A DNA stretch of 42,393 nt from Bilophila wadsworthia ATCC 49260 (GCF_000701705.1 NZ_JNJP01000031.1:1-42393); one strand, 5' to 3'. Positions 23,632 through 32,577 are shown, counted from the stretch's first letter. Program-made: numbers and translations. The notes: a model not told the origin generated them from the sequence alone.

Positions 23632-26496
23632 TTATTGTTCGTTGCGGCGGCGCAGCACGCGGATAGCGGCTACGGTTGACATGCCGAGGAACAGGACCAA
23701 AAGATCATACGAAGGCGTGGAGCCGACGGTACAGCCGCTGCTGCTTCCGCCATCGTCCTTCTTGGCCTGGTCAGGCTGGTAGGAGCCGCCGTTGGAAGGC
23801 ATGGTGCCGGAGGTGGTCACCAGAGACACGGGGTCAACGATCACGCCGGCGGTCTGGTCGGCGTCAAAGGTGGCGTCGTTGTCCTTGATGATGAAGAACG
23901 TGATGTACTGCTTATCCATTTCAAGCACGGCATCCTGACTCAGCGCGACAGTCGGATTCGCGAAGTCCGCAACCCACCACTGGCCAGAGGCAGAAGCCAT
24001 GGATGCGGAATCCGGACGGCCGTAGACGTATTCGGTCTTCTGGTTGGCCGTCATCTTGTACAGCTTGAAGCTGCTGAGCTTTTCGCCGTTACCAAGCAGG
24101 TTCATCTGGAAGACGGCACTGGATCCGGCGGCTACGTTTGCCATAAACGATACGGTACCGAAACGCTTTTCGCCGTCGTTCAGGGACGCATAGTCCTTTT
24201 CAGCCGTGGCATGGTCAATATACTGGCTGTCAGCGATGGTGACATCGGTGTCGAGCGTGGGCTGGTCATACGCAACACGGAAGCTGTTCACAAAGAAGTC
24301 CGTGTCGGGCAGGACACCGTGGACGACCTTGTCGCCTACGATGGTGGCGGCAACACGCAGCCTCGCGATAGTCAAGGGTTCCGTTTGTGCTACGTCGAAG
24401 ATGTCCTTGTCCATGATGACGAAGTCGGCAAGCTTGCCTTCCGCAATGGAGCCGACGCGGTCTTCCAGCTTGTTCTGATAGGCGGGAGCGATGGTGACGG
24501 CGCGGAGAGCCTGAAGCGTACTGACGCGCTGGTCATACGTCCAGAACTTGCGGGTTTCGGTGCTGTTGATCCGCTCCTTGTAATCAACGGTGGCATCAAC
24601 ATCCTTGCCCGTGCCGTTCACTTCAATATTCTTCTGGCCCAGGACCTCAAGGGCATCGCCGGAGAAGCGGGTTACACCGGACTGGATGCTGCGCAGGGGC
24701 GAGATCGGGGTCACGAACGTATCGTTGTGGAACGAGTAGGGCATGCCATAGGCTTCTGCCCAGCCAGCCGGACTCATGTTGTAGGCGCGGCCGGGGCCAA
24801 AGAACTTGTTGGTATGGCGATAGCCGTAGAAGTAGGTGTGGTTGTCAAAGAACGAGACGAAGTGGTTCTGGGCAGCCATCAGCTCGGGAAGGTTGCCGTT
24901 GGGCAGCTTTCCGTTGAGGGTCGTGTCGACGACGCCATCCTTGAACGCGCCGTCAAGCTCTTCATACATGTCGGCCGTACCGTTGAGGCCCGCATAGTCG
25001 CCCACCAGACGCTGGATCTGCTGGCGTTCCACGGTCTGGCCGTGAATGGAGGTGTGGCGGGTATCCTTGACTTCGGGATACATGGACACGATGTTCTCAA
25101 GAGCGGTTACCCATGCTTCAGCAGCGGCGGAGCCGTTCGTGTGGGTTTCCGTACTGTGGCCATACTTGTGGTAGATGCTCAGGCCGTGGGTTAGATCCTC
25201 GGTCGTCATGTAACGGGTTCCGGGCAAGCCGTTAAAATATCCGGCCTTATTAAAGCTGTCTTCTTCGGTGTATTCTCCCCAGTCATAGAAGCCGGGCTTT
25301 TTCATCCATGCGGTATATCCCTGCGGGGAACCGTCTTCAACGAACTTCCATGCGCCTAAGAAAATATGGTTTTCGGGAAGTTTCGCCGTACGCACAGGCG
25401 CGTAGGAAGGATCGATCTGTTCGTAGGGGATTCCTTGACCGGGCTTGGAATACATGACGACAGGCAAGGAGGTGATATCCGAGCCGCCCGGCAGGGCGTT
25501 GGAGCCGTCCGTATAGCGATCCGGGGTGCCGTCATCGGTCCAGCCCAGGGCTGCGCGGTTCATCCAGCCAAACATATCGACACTGGCTCCATAGTATCCC
25601 ATGGGATGGTAGGCCAGGCGGATGTTCAGGCGGTTCTTGAGCAACGCTTTTTGGAAAACAGGAACGTCCTGTACCAGGGGAGTGGTGCCGCTATCGCCGG
25701 TTGTAACACCAGCTGCCGCATACACCTGATCGGCACGGGAAACATTCTGGAGCGGATTGGATTTTACCTTCAGAGGAACGAGAGCCATGGCATCCCCCTC
25801 AAGCAAAAGTCCGGTAGGCTTCCCGTCCTTGTCCTTGACCAGCCCCTCTGTCTGGTTGTTTTCGTCAATCCCGTAAAGGTCCAGCGCGGCAGAGTTGGCG
25901 ACGGACATGTGGCCGGAAATGTGTCTGACCAGAATGGGATGCTCAGTGCTGGCCTTGTCAAGGTCATATCTGGTGGGATGAACCTGCTCAAGCAGTTGTG
26001 TATCGTCGTAGTTGTCGCCGACGATGGGCTGACCGGGAGGCGTGACTTTTGCTTTGTTGGCAAGCGCTTCAATCAGCTTGTCCATGCTGTTGACAGTACC
26101 ATCAAGCAACGGGCTATTCAGATTGACTTTATAAAGATCGCTTTCTCCCTGCTGGGGAAAGTGCCCGTGCCCATCCACAAAACCGGGGAGCATGGTTTTC
26201 CCGCGCAGGTCAACGATCTTATTGACATTGGCAACACTGAGAAAGCCCTTGCTCTCTGCGTCCGCCTTGGAGCCGGCAAAGATGATTTTGCCGTTCAGGG
26301 TGGCGACGACGTCAACAGTTCTGGCATCGTTGCCCTCTCTCGCTTCGGCTGCGGTTTCCGTAACGGTATAGATTTTACCATTGTGATAGACCGTATCGGC
26401 AATTTTGTCCGCAGCATACAGCTGCATGCCGCCGCCGAGGAGCATCGTTACAGCCGCCGCGATTGACAGAGCGTGTTTCTGCATCTGCTTCTTCAT
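23632..26496 (-). CDS. Surface-anchored YtcJ-like amidohydrolase with Cys-type C-terminal sorting tail (paralog 1)
   Basis: A 954-residue secreted metal-dependent hydrolase of the Amidohydro_3/YtcJ type. A Sec signal peptide ends near LYAADK (about residue 28). The TIM-barrel part has FVDGHGHFP (HxH metal motif), HISGHM, ETHTNGSAAAEAW, HTSIHGQTVER and the barrel-end Asp in FHNDTFVTPISPLR. It closes with the family's GSIAEGKLADFVIMD beta-sandwich. A C-terminal region of about 170 residues follows, then a Ser/Gly linker with Cys922, a hydrophobic segment and RRR. It is closest to paralog 3. GAGGAG precedes the ATG at 26496; codons upstream of it are not used. Substrate is unknown: the family includes amide, formamide and cyclic-amide hydrolases. 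It is the last of three tandem copies and lies next to gspF. Confidence 0.88.
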   Translation of the reverse strand: MKKQMQKHALSIAAAVTMLLGGGMQLYAADKIADTVYHNGKIYTVTETAAEAREGNDARTVDVVATLNGKIIFAGSKADAESKGFLSVANVNKIVDLRGKTMLPGFVDGHGHFPQQGESDLYKVNLNSPLLDGTVNSMDKLIEALANKAKVTPPGQPIVGDNYDDTQLLEQVHPTRYDLDKASTEHPILVRHISGHMSVANSAALDLYGIDENNQTEGLVKDKDGKPTGLLLEGDAMALVPLKVKSNPLQNVSRADQVYAAAGVTTGDSGTTPLVQDVPVFQKALLKNRLNIRLAYHPMGYYGASVDMFGWMNRAALGWTDDGTPDRYTDGSNALPGGSDITSLPVVMYSKPGQGIPYEQIDPSYAPVRTAKLPENHIFLGAWKFVEDGSPQGYTAWMKKPGFYDWGEYTEEDSFNKAGYFNGLPGTRYMTTEDLTHGLSIYHKYGHSTETHTNGSAAAEAWVTALENIVSMYPEVKDTRHTSIHGQTVERQQIQRLVGDYAGLNGTADMYEELDGAFKDGVVDTTLNGKLPNGNLPELMAAQNHFVSFFDNHTYFYGYRHTNKFFGPGRAYNMSPAGWAEAYGMPYSFHNDTFVTPISPLRSIQSGVTRFSGDALEVLGQKNIEVNGTGKDVDATVDYKERINSTETRKFWTYDQRVSTLQALRAVTIAPAYQNKLEDRVGSIAEGKLADFVIMDKDIFDVAQTEPLTIARLRVAATIVGDKVVHGVLPDTDFFVNSFRVAYDQPTLDTDVTIADSQYIDHATAEKDYASLNDGEKRFGTVSFMANVAAGSSAVFQMNLLGNGEKLSSFKLYKMTANQKTEYVYGRPDSASMASASGQWWVADFANPTVALSQDAVLEMDKQYITFFIIKDNDATFDADQTAGVIVDPVSLVTTSGTMPSNGGSYQPDQAKKDDGGSSSGCTVGSTPSYDLLVLFLGMSTVAAIRVLRRRNEQ
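23635..23755 (-). repeat. Conserved tail-coding segment, copy 1
   Basis: DNA encoding the sorting tail; the Cys codon is at 23731-23733. It is nearly identical to 26598-26718 and 29541-29661, with about seven differences from copy 3 in some 120 bp, whereas the preceding coding regions have diverged strongly. Confidence 0.7.
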
Positions 26497-26559
26497 ACAC
26501 TTCTCCTCAAAGTCTAAAAAACACTGTGCCGGCTCTGTTAAACTGTTTATCCATGAGTC

Positions 26560-26583
26560 CACCCCGGGCCGAAACCCGGGGTG
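26560..26583 (-). terminator. Hairpin between amidohydrolases 1 and 2
   Basis: caccccggg and cccggggtg form a perfect 9-bp stem around ccgaaa, 11 bp beyond the stop of paralog 2. It resembles the hairpin at 29498-29525. With no T-run, it is probably a partial terminator or an mRNA-stabilising stem. Confidence 0.55.
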
Positions 26584-26594
26584 AGGTTATCCAG

Positions 26595-29420
26595 TTAATC
26601 GTTGCGGCGGCGCAGGACGCGGATAGCGGCTACGGCCGACATGCCGAGGAGCAGGACCAGAAGATCATACGAAGGCGTGGAGCCGACGGTACAGCCGCTG
26701 CTGCTTCCGCCATCGTCGTTTGAAGAACCGGAATTGCCGTTATTGGGCAGAGAGCCCGTCGTGACGAGAGATACGGGGTCCTTGATGGCACCAAGGGTAT
26801 CGTCGGCATCGAACGTGCCGTCGTTATCGCCGATCACGAAGAAGGCGATGTACGACTTGTCCATTTCCAGCTTATCCGCTTCGGTCAACGGAACGGTGGG
26901 GGCGGCCATATCGGCGATCCACCAGTAACCGGAAGCGGAATCCAACTGTTCGGGAGCGGGCTTGCCGTACGTGTACAGATCCGTGGTCGTATCATGGAGC
27001 TTGTACAGCTTGAACTCAGCCACGGTAGCGCCGTTGCCGAGGAAGGAGAACTGGAATACGCCGCTCTTGCCTTCGGTGATGTTCGCCGTGAACTGGAGGG
27101 TGCCGAGGCGCTTTTCACCCTTGCCTATGGCTCCGTAGTTCTTTTCGGCCGTAGCGTGATCGATCGGGCTGGAGTTGAGGTTGCTGACGGTAACGCCGTC
27201 GGCCTGACCGTAGCCCGCGTTCACCAGGCTGACAAAAGCGTCGGCGTCGGGCAGGAAACCGTGGACCACGTTGTCACCGACGACGGTCGTGGCGACGCGG
27301 ATGTCCTGGATCTCCAGCGGCGTGGTCGCGGCCACTTCGATGGGGTCTTGGTCAAGGATGGCGAAGTCGGCCAGCTTGCCTTCTTCAATGGAGCCGACCA
27401 AGCGTTCAATGTGATTCTGGTAGGCCGGAGTGACGGTCACCGCGTGGATGGCCTGGAGTGGGTTGAGGCGCTGATCGAAATCCCAGAATTCGCATTCAGC
27501 ACCGCCCTTCGTTTCAGGATACATGGCCTTGGCGCTCAGATCCTTGCTGGAACCGCTGAGAACCTGACCGCCCGTGCTGGTACGGGTCACGGAGGACTGA
27601 ATGCTGCGCAGGCCGGAAATCGGGGTTACAGGGGTGTCGTTGTGGGACGTGAAGTGGTGACCGTAGGCGGCGGCCCAACCCTGCGGGTTCTGTTGCTTGC
27701 CGCGTCCGGGGCCCATGTAGATCTCCAGATGGCGATCGCCCCAGAAATAGGTGTGGTTGATGAAGTACGAAGAAACGAGGTTCTGATCCTTGATCAGCTT
27801 GCCGTTCTGGAGGGCGGCGCGCAAATCGGAAGCGGTCCATTGCTTGCCATGGGCGTCGGTGTCCGTTCCTTCCTGGCGGGCGGTACCGCTGAGATCCCGA
27901 TACATTTTGGCGGTAGCGTCCAGCTCGTCGTACTTGCCCACGCTACGTTCAACAATTTGGCGCTCTTCCATCTGGCCATGGATGAACGTATGCCGGAGGT
28001 CTTTGACCGTCGGATGGTTGGCCACAGCCAATTCGATGGCGGTCATGTAGTCTTCCGCCGCCCAACTGCCGTTGGTGTGGGTTTCAACGGGCTGGTTGTT
28101 TTTCGTGTAAAAATCCATGCTGGCGATGAGCGTTTCCCTCGGGAAGTTGAGGGTACCGTTCAAGCCGAGCAGCGCGTCGGGAGCATTGGGATCGGGCTTG
28201 CCAGTGACAGGATCATTACCGGCATTGGCCCCCTTGTCCCAATAGCCCGGATGCTTGAAGTAACCGGTATAGCCCTGATTCGAACCGTCATAAATCTGCT
28301 TCCACGCACCGAACAACAGGTAGTTCTCGGGAAGTGCGGAAGGATCATTCTGTCCCACCACAAGGCGGGTAAGGTCGTCGCCAACCTTGGGAGATGCCGC
28401 AGTGGGCGCGTCGTCAAACGGATCTGGAGTGTTGTTCGTATCCCATTTCAAGAACGCGTGGTTGGAAACGCCACCATAGGCAAACGTTAGAGGGTGGAGA
28501 ATGATTCGGATGTTCAAATCTTTATTCCCGACGGAGTTCTGATATGCAGGAAGGGACGCTAACATGCTGGCGCCCTGGTCGGAGGTAGTCACGCCTGCGG
28601 CGGCATAAGCCTGAGAACCGCGCGCGGTAAGCTGGAGGCTCTGTGCAGTGCTGAGAGAAGGACGGGTGAACAGGCCCATGGCGTTGGTTTCATAGAGCAT
28701 GCCCGTGAGACGACCGTCTTTGATCTCCACGCCATCTACTGCCTTGCCGGTGTCCTTGAGGATAAACTCGTTCCCGACGATCTTTCCCTTGGGCATGATC
28801 TCGCGTTCAATGACGTACGAGTTGACCGCACACATATGGGAAGAACTGTGCATGGCCATAACAGGATGCTGCGTGCTGGCCTTATCCAGATCGTCACGAT
28901 TCGGATGACGCTTTTCCGCAATCATGGAGTCGTCATAGTTGGAACCCTGTACCCAGTCCCCGGCCTTAGTGTTGTCGGCCTTGACCTTGAGCAGTCTGAC
29001 CAGATCGTCCATATTGACGACAGGGCCGAGCGGCGGGCAGTTCAGGTTAACGTTGAACAAGTCGATTTGGCTCTCGCCGGGAAAATGGCCGTGCCCGTCC
29101 ACGAAGCCGGGCAACATGGTCTTGCCGCGCAGATCGACGATTTTGTTGACCTTCGCCGCATCAAGATAGCCTTGCGCTTTGGCGTCGGCTTCCGAGCCCA
29201 CAAAGACGATCTTGCCATTCAACGTTGCGACAACGTCAGCTTTTTTGGCATTTGCGATGTCTTTGGCTTCTTGTGCCGTTTCCGCAATGGTATAGATTTT
29301 ACCATTGTGGTATACGGTATCGGCAATTTTGTCCGCAGCATACAATTGCATACCGCCGCCGAGAATCATCGCCATGGCCGCCGCGAAAGACAGAGCTTGC
29401 TTCTTTACACGGTTTTTCAT
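26595..29420 (-). CDS. Surface-anchored YtcJ-like amidohydrolase with Cys-type C-terminal sorting tail (paralog 2)
   Basis: The middle and most diverged of the three paralogs, 941 residues. A Sec signal peptide (MKNRVKKQALSFAAAMAMIL, ending near LYAADK) is followed by the amidohydrolase barrel with FVDGHGHFPG, ETHTNGSWAAEDY, HTFIHGQMEER and SHNDTPVTPISGLR, and the GSIEEGKLADFAILD closing segment. The C-terminal region has FQFSFLGNGATVAEFKLYKL and DNDGTFDADDTLGAIKDPVSLV. The tail has Cys910 in SSSGC, a hydrophobic helix and RRR. Its barrel contains insertions absent from paralogs 1 and 3, so its substrate probably differs. The ATG at 29420 is preceded by AGGAGG. Metal-ligand residues are conserved. 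A surface location is inferred from the tail and from the neighbouring T2SS. Confidence 0.88.
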   Translation of the reverse strand: MKNRVKKQALSFAAAMAMILGGGMQLYAADKIADTVYHNGKIYTIAETAQEAKDIANAKKADVVATLNGKIVFVGSEADAKAQGYLDAAKVNKIVDLRGKTMLPGFVDGHGHFPGESQIDLFNVNLNCPPLGPVVNMDDLVRLLKVKADNTKAGDWVQGSNYDDSMIAEKRHPNRDDLDKASTQHPVMAMHSSSHMCAVNSYVIEREIMPKGKIVGNEFILKDTGKAVDGVEIKDGRLTGMLYETNAMGLFTRPSLSTAQSLQLTARGSQAYAAAGVTTSDQGASMLASLPAYQNSVGNKDLNIRIILHPLTFAYGGVSNHAFLKWDTNNTPDPFDDAPTAASPKVGDDLTRLVVGQNDPSALPENYLLFGAWKQIYDGSNQGYTGYFKHPGYWDKGANAGNDPVTGKPDPNAPDALLGLNGTLNFPRETLIASMDFYTKNNQPVETHTNGSWAAEDYMTAIELAVANHPTVKDLRHTFIHGQMEERQIVERSVGKYDELDATAKMYRDLSGTARQEGTDTDAHGKQWTASDLRAALQNGKLIKDQNLVSSYFINHTYFWGDRHLEIYMGPGRGKQQNPQGWAAAYGHHFTSHNDTPVTPISGLRSIQSSVTRTSTGGQVLSGSSKDLSAKAMYPETKGGAECEFWDFDQRLNPLQAIHAVTVTPAYQNHIERLVGSIEEGKLADFAILDQDPIEVAATTPLEIQDIRVATTVVGDNVVHGFLPDADAFVSLVNAGYGQADGVTVSNLNSSPIDHATAEKNYGAIGKGEKRLGTLQFTANITEGKSGVFQFSFLGNGATVAEFKLYKLHDTTTDLYTYGKPAPEQLDSASGYWWIADMAAPTVPLTEADKLEMDKSYIAFFVIGDNDGTFDADDTLGAIKDPVSLVTTGSLPNNGNSGSSNDDGGSSSGCTVGSTPSYDLLVLLLGMSAVAAIRVLRRRND
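26598..26718 (-). repeat. Conserved tail-coding segment, copy 2
   Basis: Encodes the same linker, Gly-Cys, hydrophobic and RRR tail; the Cys codon is at 26691-26693. I count about three differences from copy 3 over some 120 bp, although the proteins differ widely elsewhere. Confidence 0.72.
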
Positions 29421-29497
29421 GAATGTTCCTCCTGTAAAAAGTTGACTTGCCGAATACTTTTTTGACTTCCCTTTCGCCGAGTTGCTCATTTTATGAG

Positions 29498-29525
29498 CCC
29501 CCCCGGGGCGAAGCCCGGGGGGGGG
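29498..29525 (-). terminator. GC hairpin between amidohydrolases 2 and 3
   Basis: A C7G4 run and a C3G9 run pair around gaa, giving a very stable stem 13 bp beyond the stop of paralog 3. There is no T-run. It is similar in position and sequence to 26560-26583. Confidence 0.6.
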
Positions 29526-29537
29526 AGAGTTTGTTGA

Positions 29538-32360
29538 TTAATCGTTGCGGCGGCGCAGGACGCGGATAGCGGCTACGGCCGACATGCCGAGGAACAGGAC
29601 CAGAAGATCATACGAAGGCGTGGAGCCGACGGTGCAGCCGCTGCTGCTTCCGCCGTCGTCGTTGCCGTAGACCTGATCAGCGGTGCCGCCGTTGGTGGGC
29701 AGGGTACCGGTGGTGGAAACCAGGGATACGGGGTCGACGATCACACCATCGGCCGTATCCGCGTCAAAGGTGGCGTCGTTATCACGAATGATAAAGAAGG
29801 CCACATAAGTCTTGTCCTTTTCCAGAACGGTATCGCTGGGCAGGGCAACAGTGGGGTTGTCGAATGAGCCGATCCACCACTGGCCGGAGGCCGAGGCCAT
29901 TTCGCTGGCCGAGGGACGACCGTAGGTGTATTCGGTCTTGGAGTTGGCGGCTAGTTTGTACAACTTGAGCGCGTCGACCTTTTCCCCGTTGCCGAGGAAA
30001 TCCATCTGGAAGATCGCGCTGGAGCCGGCTTCAACTTCGGCGGTGAAGGAATATGTACCGAAACGCTTTTCGTTGGCTTCGAGAGATGCGTATTCCTTTT
30101 CGGCTGTGACGTCGTCGATGAGCTGGCTGTCCTTCATAGTGACGACAGCTTCAAGAGACGGCTGATCATAGCCAGCGTAAACTGTGCTGGCGAAGCTCTT
30201 GGTATCCGGAAGGAAGCCATAGACTACGTCATCGCCCACGATGGTAGTAGCCACGCGCATTTTAGCAATGCGAAGAGGCTCGGAGTTGGCTACATCCATG
30301 ATGTCTTCATCCAAAATGACGAAGTCGGCGAGCTTACCTTCCTCGATGGAGCCAAGACGATCTTCAACCTTGTTCTGGTAAGCGGGAGTGATGGTATTGG
30401 CGCGGATGGCCTGAAGGGGGTTTATGCGCTGATCATAGGTCCAGAACGCACGAGTTTCAGTATCGGTGATGCGTTCCTTATATTGAGCCGTGGCGTTCAG
30501 GTCCTTGCCCTCGCCGTTTACCGTGAGGTTTTCTTGGCCAAGCGAAGCGATTGCGTCGCCGGAAACGCGGGTTACAGCGGACTGGATACTGCGCAAAGGC
30601 GAGATGGGCGTGATGGTTGTGTCGTTATGGAAGGTGTACCGCTGGCCATAGGCTTCGCTCCAACCGGCGGGACTCATGTTGTAAGCGCGGCCGGGACCGA
30701 AGAACTGGTTGGTATGGCGATAGCCGTAGAAGTAAGTGTGGTTGTCGAAGTAGGAGTTGACGGTGTTTTGGGCCTTCATGAGTTCGGGCAGGTTGCCGGC
30801 GGGCAACTTGCCGCCCATGGTCAGATCGACCTTGCCGTCCTTGTACGCGCCGGTCAGGTCGTGGTACATGTGAGCTGTCGCCTCAAGATCTTCATAATGT
30901 CCAGAGAGGCGTTCCACATGCTGACGTTCCATGGTTTGGCCGTGGATAGACGTATGGCGGGTGTCCTTGACGTCAGGATAGGTAGCGACGGCGTCCTCAA
31001 TTGCGGACACGTAGGCCTCGGCGGCTGCGGAACCGTTGGTGTGGACCTCTACGCTCTGTCCCTCGGCGTGGAAGAGTTTGATGAGATCGGTGAGCACGTC
31101 GGGAGCAATGTTTTGCGTGCCAGCAAGGCCTATGAAGTAATCCGACTTTTCGAAGCTGTCTTTCGCCGTATAATCCTTCCAGTCATAATAGCCGGGGGAC
31201 TTCATCCACGCTGTGTATCCCTGCGGAGAGCCGTCAAAGAGGAGCTTGTAGGCACCGAGCATAAGATAATCGGAAGGCAAGTTAGCAGGGACTTCCGTAT
31301 TGCCGATGTTCCAGCTTGTGATGTCATCGCCAACCTTGGCTGCATCGGTGGCGTCCGAGAATTTGCCATCACCGGTGTCCTTCCAGCCCATGGCCTTACG
31401 GTTGGTCGCTCCCATGGCGTCAATAACGGTACCATTAGGCAGAGCATAGCCATAGTAGCCAAGGGGATGAACGAGGACACGGAGATAGAGCTGGTTGGAG
31501 TCCAGAGTGTTTTGGAATGCGGGAATTTGCTGTGCCTGTGCACCGCCGCAGTCGGCGGTCGTTACGCCTGCCGCCGCATAAACCTGCGATGCCCGGGCAA
31601 TACCAAAGTTGTCGTTGGTTTCGAGTTCATTGGAAAGGGTAACGAGACCCATGGCCTTCGTTTCGAAGAGTACGCCGGTGGGCTCTCCAGAGGCGTCCTT
31701 TTCAACACCTTCTGTCGTTGTTGCGGAGGTTACATTATATTTTTGCAGAGCGAGCGAGTTGGCCGCCCCCATATGGCCGGAGATGTGCGAAACGTAGATA
31801 GGATGGGTGGTGCTGGCCTTGTCCAGATCATAGCGGGTAGGATGGCGCTGTTCGGCAAGCTGCGTATCGTCGTAGTTCCAGCCGATAATCGGGCTGCCAG
31901 CGGGAAGGGTTTCGGCCTTTTTGCGCAGCTCCTCAATGAGCTTGTCCATCGTGTCTACAGTGCCGTCGAGCAACGGACTGTTCAAGTTGACCTTATAGAG
32001 GTCACTAGTACCTTGTCCCGGGAAGTGCCCATGCCCGTCAACGAAACCGGGCAGCATGGTCTTGCCGCGCAGATCGACAATCTTATTGACCTTATTCTCA
32101 TCGAGATACCCCTGAGCCTTGGCATCCGCTTCCGAACCCACAAAAATGATTTTGCCGTTCAGAGTTGCAACGACGTCAACCTTTTTTGCATTCTTAACGT
32201 CTTTAGCTTCTTGCACCGTTTCCGTAATCGTGTAGATTTTACCATTGCGGTATACGGTGTCAGCGATCTTGTCGGCAGCGTACAGTTGCATACCGCCGCC
32301 AAGAATCATCGCCATGACGGCCGCGAAAGACAGCGCTTGCTTCTTTACACGGTTTTTCAT
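29538..32360 (-). CDS. Surface-anchored YtcJ-like amidohydrolase with Cys-type C-terminal sorting tail (paralog 3)
   Basis: The first gene of the amidohydrolase cluster, 940 residues. Residues 1-28 are a Sec signal peptide (cleavage near LYA-AD). Barrel metal ligands by position are His110 and His112 (FVDGHGHF), a candidate Lys372 (YKLLFDGSPQG), His440 (HTNGS), His469 and/or His473 (HTSIHGQ) and Asp580 (FHNDTTITP, where many relatives have GSD). The barrel is closed by GSIEEGKLADFVILD (about 670-684). Residues about 760-885 form a beta-rich region with a DADTADGVIVDP end, recalling 'choice-of-anchor U'-type domains. Residues 900-908 are a Gly/Ser linker; Cys909, a hydrophobic stretch (about 917-932) and RRR (936-938) form the sorting tail. 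AGGAGG precedes the ATG. The substrate is unknown. Confidence 0.9.
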   Translation of the reverse strand: MKNRVKKQALSFAAVMAMILGGGMQLYAADKIADTVYRNGKIYTITETVQEAKDVKNAKKVDVVATLNGKIIFVGSEADAKAQGYLDENKVNKIVDLRGKTMLPGFVDGHGHFPGQGTSDLYKVNLNSPLLDGTVDTMDKLIEELRKKAETLPAGSPIIGWNYDDTQLAEQRHPTRYDLDKASTTHPIYVSHISGHMGAANSLALQKYNVTSATTTEGVEKDASGEPTGVLFETKAMGLVTLSNELETNDNFGIARASQVYAAAGVTTADCGGAQAQQIPAFQNTLDSNQLYLRVLVHPLGYYGYALPNGTVIDAMGATNRKAMGWKDTGDGKFSDATDAAKVGDDITSWNIGNTEVPANLPSDYLMLGAYKLLFDGSPQGYTAWMKSPGYYDWKDYTAKDSFEKSDYFIGLAGTQNIAPDVLTDLIKLFHAEGQSVEVHTNGSAAAEAYVSAIEDAVATYPDVKDTRHTSIHGQTMERQHVERLSGHYEDLEATAHMYHDLTGAYKDGKVDLTMGGKLPAGNLPELMKAQNTVNSYFDNHTYFYGYRHTNQFFGPGRAYNMSPAGWSEAYGQRYTFHNDTTITPISPLRSIQSAVTRVSGDAIASLGQENLTVNGEGKDLNATAQYKERITDTETRAFWTYDQRINPLQAIRANTITPAYQNKVEDRLGSIEEGKLADFVILDEDIMDVANSEPLRIAKMRVATTIVGDDVVYGFLPDTKSFASTVYAGYDQPSLEAVVTMKDSQLIDDVTAEKEYASLEANEKRFGTYSFTAEVEAGSSAIFQMDFLGNGEKVDALKLYKLAANSKTEYTYGRPSASEMASASGQWWIGSFDNPTVALPSDTVLEKDKTYVAFFIIRDNDATFDADTADGVIVDPVSLVSTTGTLPTNGGTADQVYGNDDGGSSSGCTVGSTPSYDLLVLFLGMSAVAAIRVLRRRND
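29541..29661 (-). repeat. Conserved tail-coding segment, copy 3
   Basis: Third copy of the tail-coding DNA; the Cys codon is at 29634-29636. The near-identity of the three segments compared with the diverged bodies suggests recent exchange or strong constraint. Confidence 0.72.
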
Positions 32361-32462
32361 GAATGTTCCTCCTGTAAAAAATTGACATTGCCGGGCGCAT
32401 TCCTGCTGGTTCCTTTCCCCGATTCGGATAGCAGAAAAGCGTATTTCCCGGATTTCGGGTAA

Positions 32463-32502
32463 TAAAAAGACCAGCGATGCGCCTCACGCACACTGGTCTT
32501 TT
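32463..32502 (-). terminator. Minus-strand terminator-like hairpin, proximal
   Basis: aaaagaccag (32465-32474) pairs with ctggtctttt (32493-32502), and tgcg/cgca pairs inside. On the minus strand the stem is followed by a T-run (32464-32468). It lies about 100 bp upstream of the first amidohydrolase start codon, inside its probable leader. On the plus strand it also ends in TTTT. Confidence 0.7.
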
Positions 32503-32543
32503 GACACGAATGGATAGAGTGCTTGACTCTAGGAGGGAGAGCG

Positions 32544-32577
32544 AAAAAACGGCATCCCTTAAACAAAGGAATGCCGT
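32544..32577 (-). terminator. Minus-strand terminator-like hairpin, distal
   Basis: acggcat (32549-32555) pairs with atgccgt (32571-32577), extended by cctt/aagg across one mismatch. On the minus strand it ends in six T (32544-32549). No minus-strand gene lies directly upstream, so it either attenuates the amidohydrolase transcript or ends a small RNA. Confidence 0.7.

Noticed and set aside
23632..32360. Mobile element origin of the amidohydrolase cluster
   Set aside because: No transposase, integrase, tRNA or flanking direct repeats are visible; tandem duplication explains the three copies.
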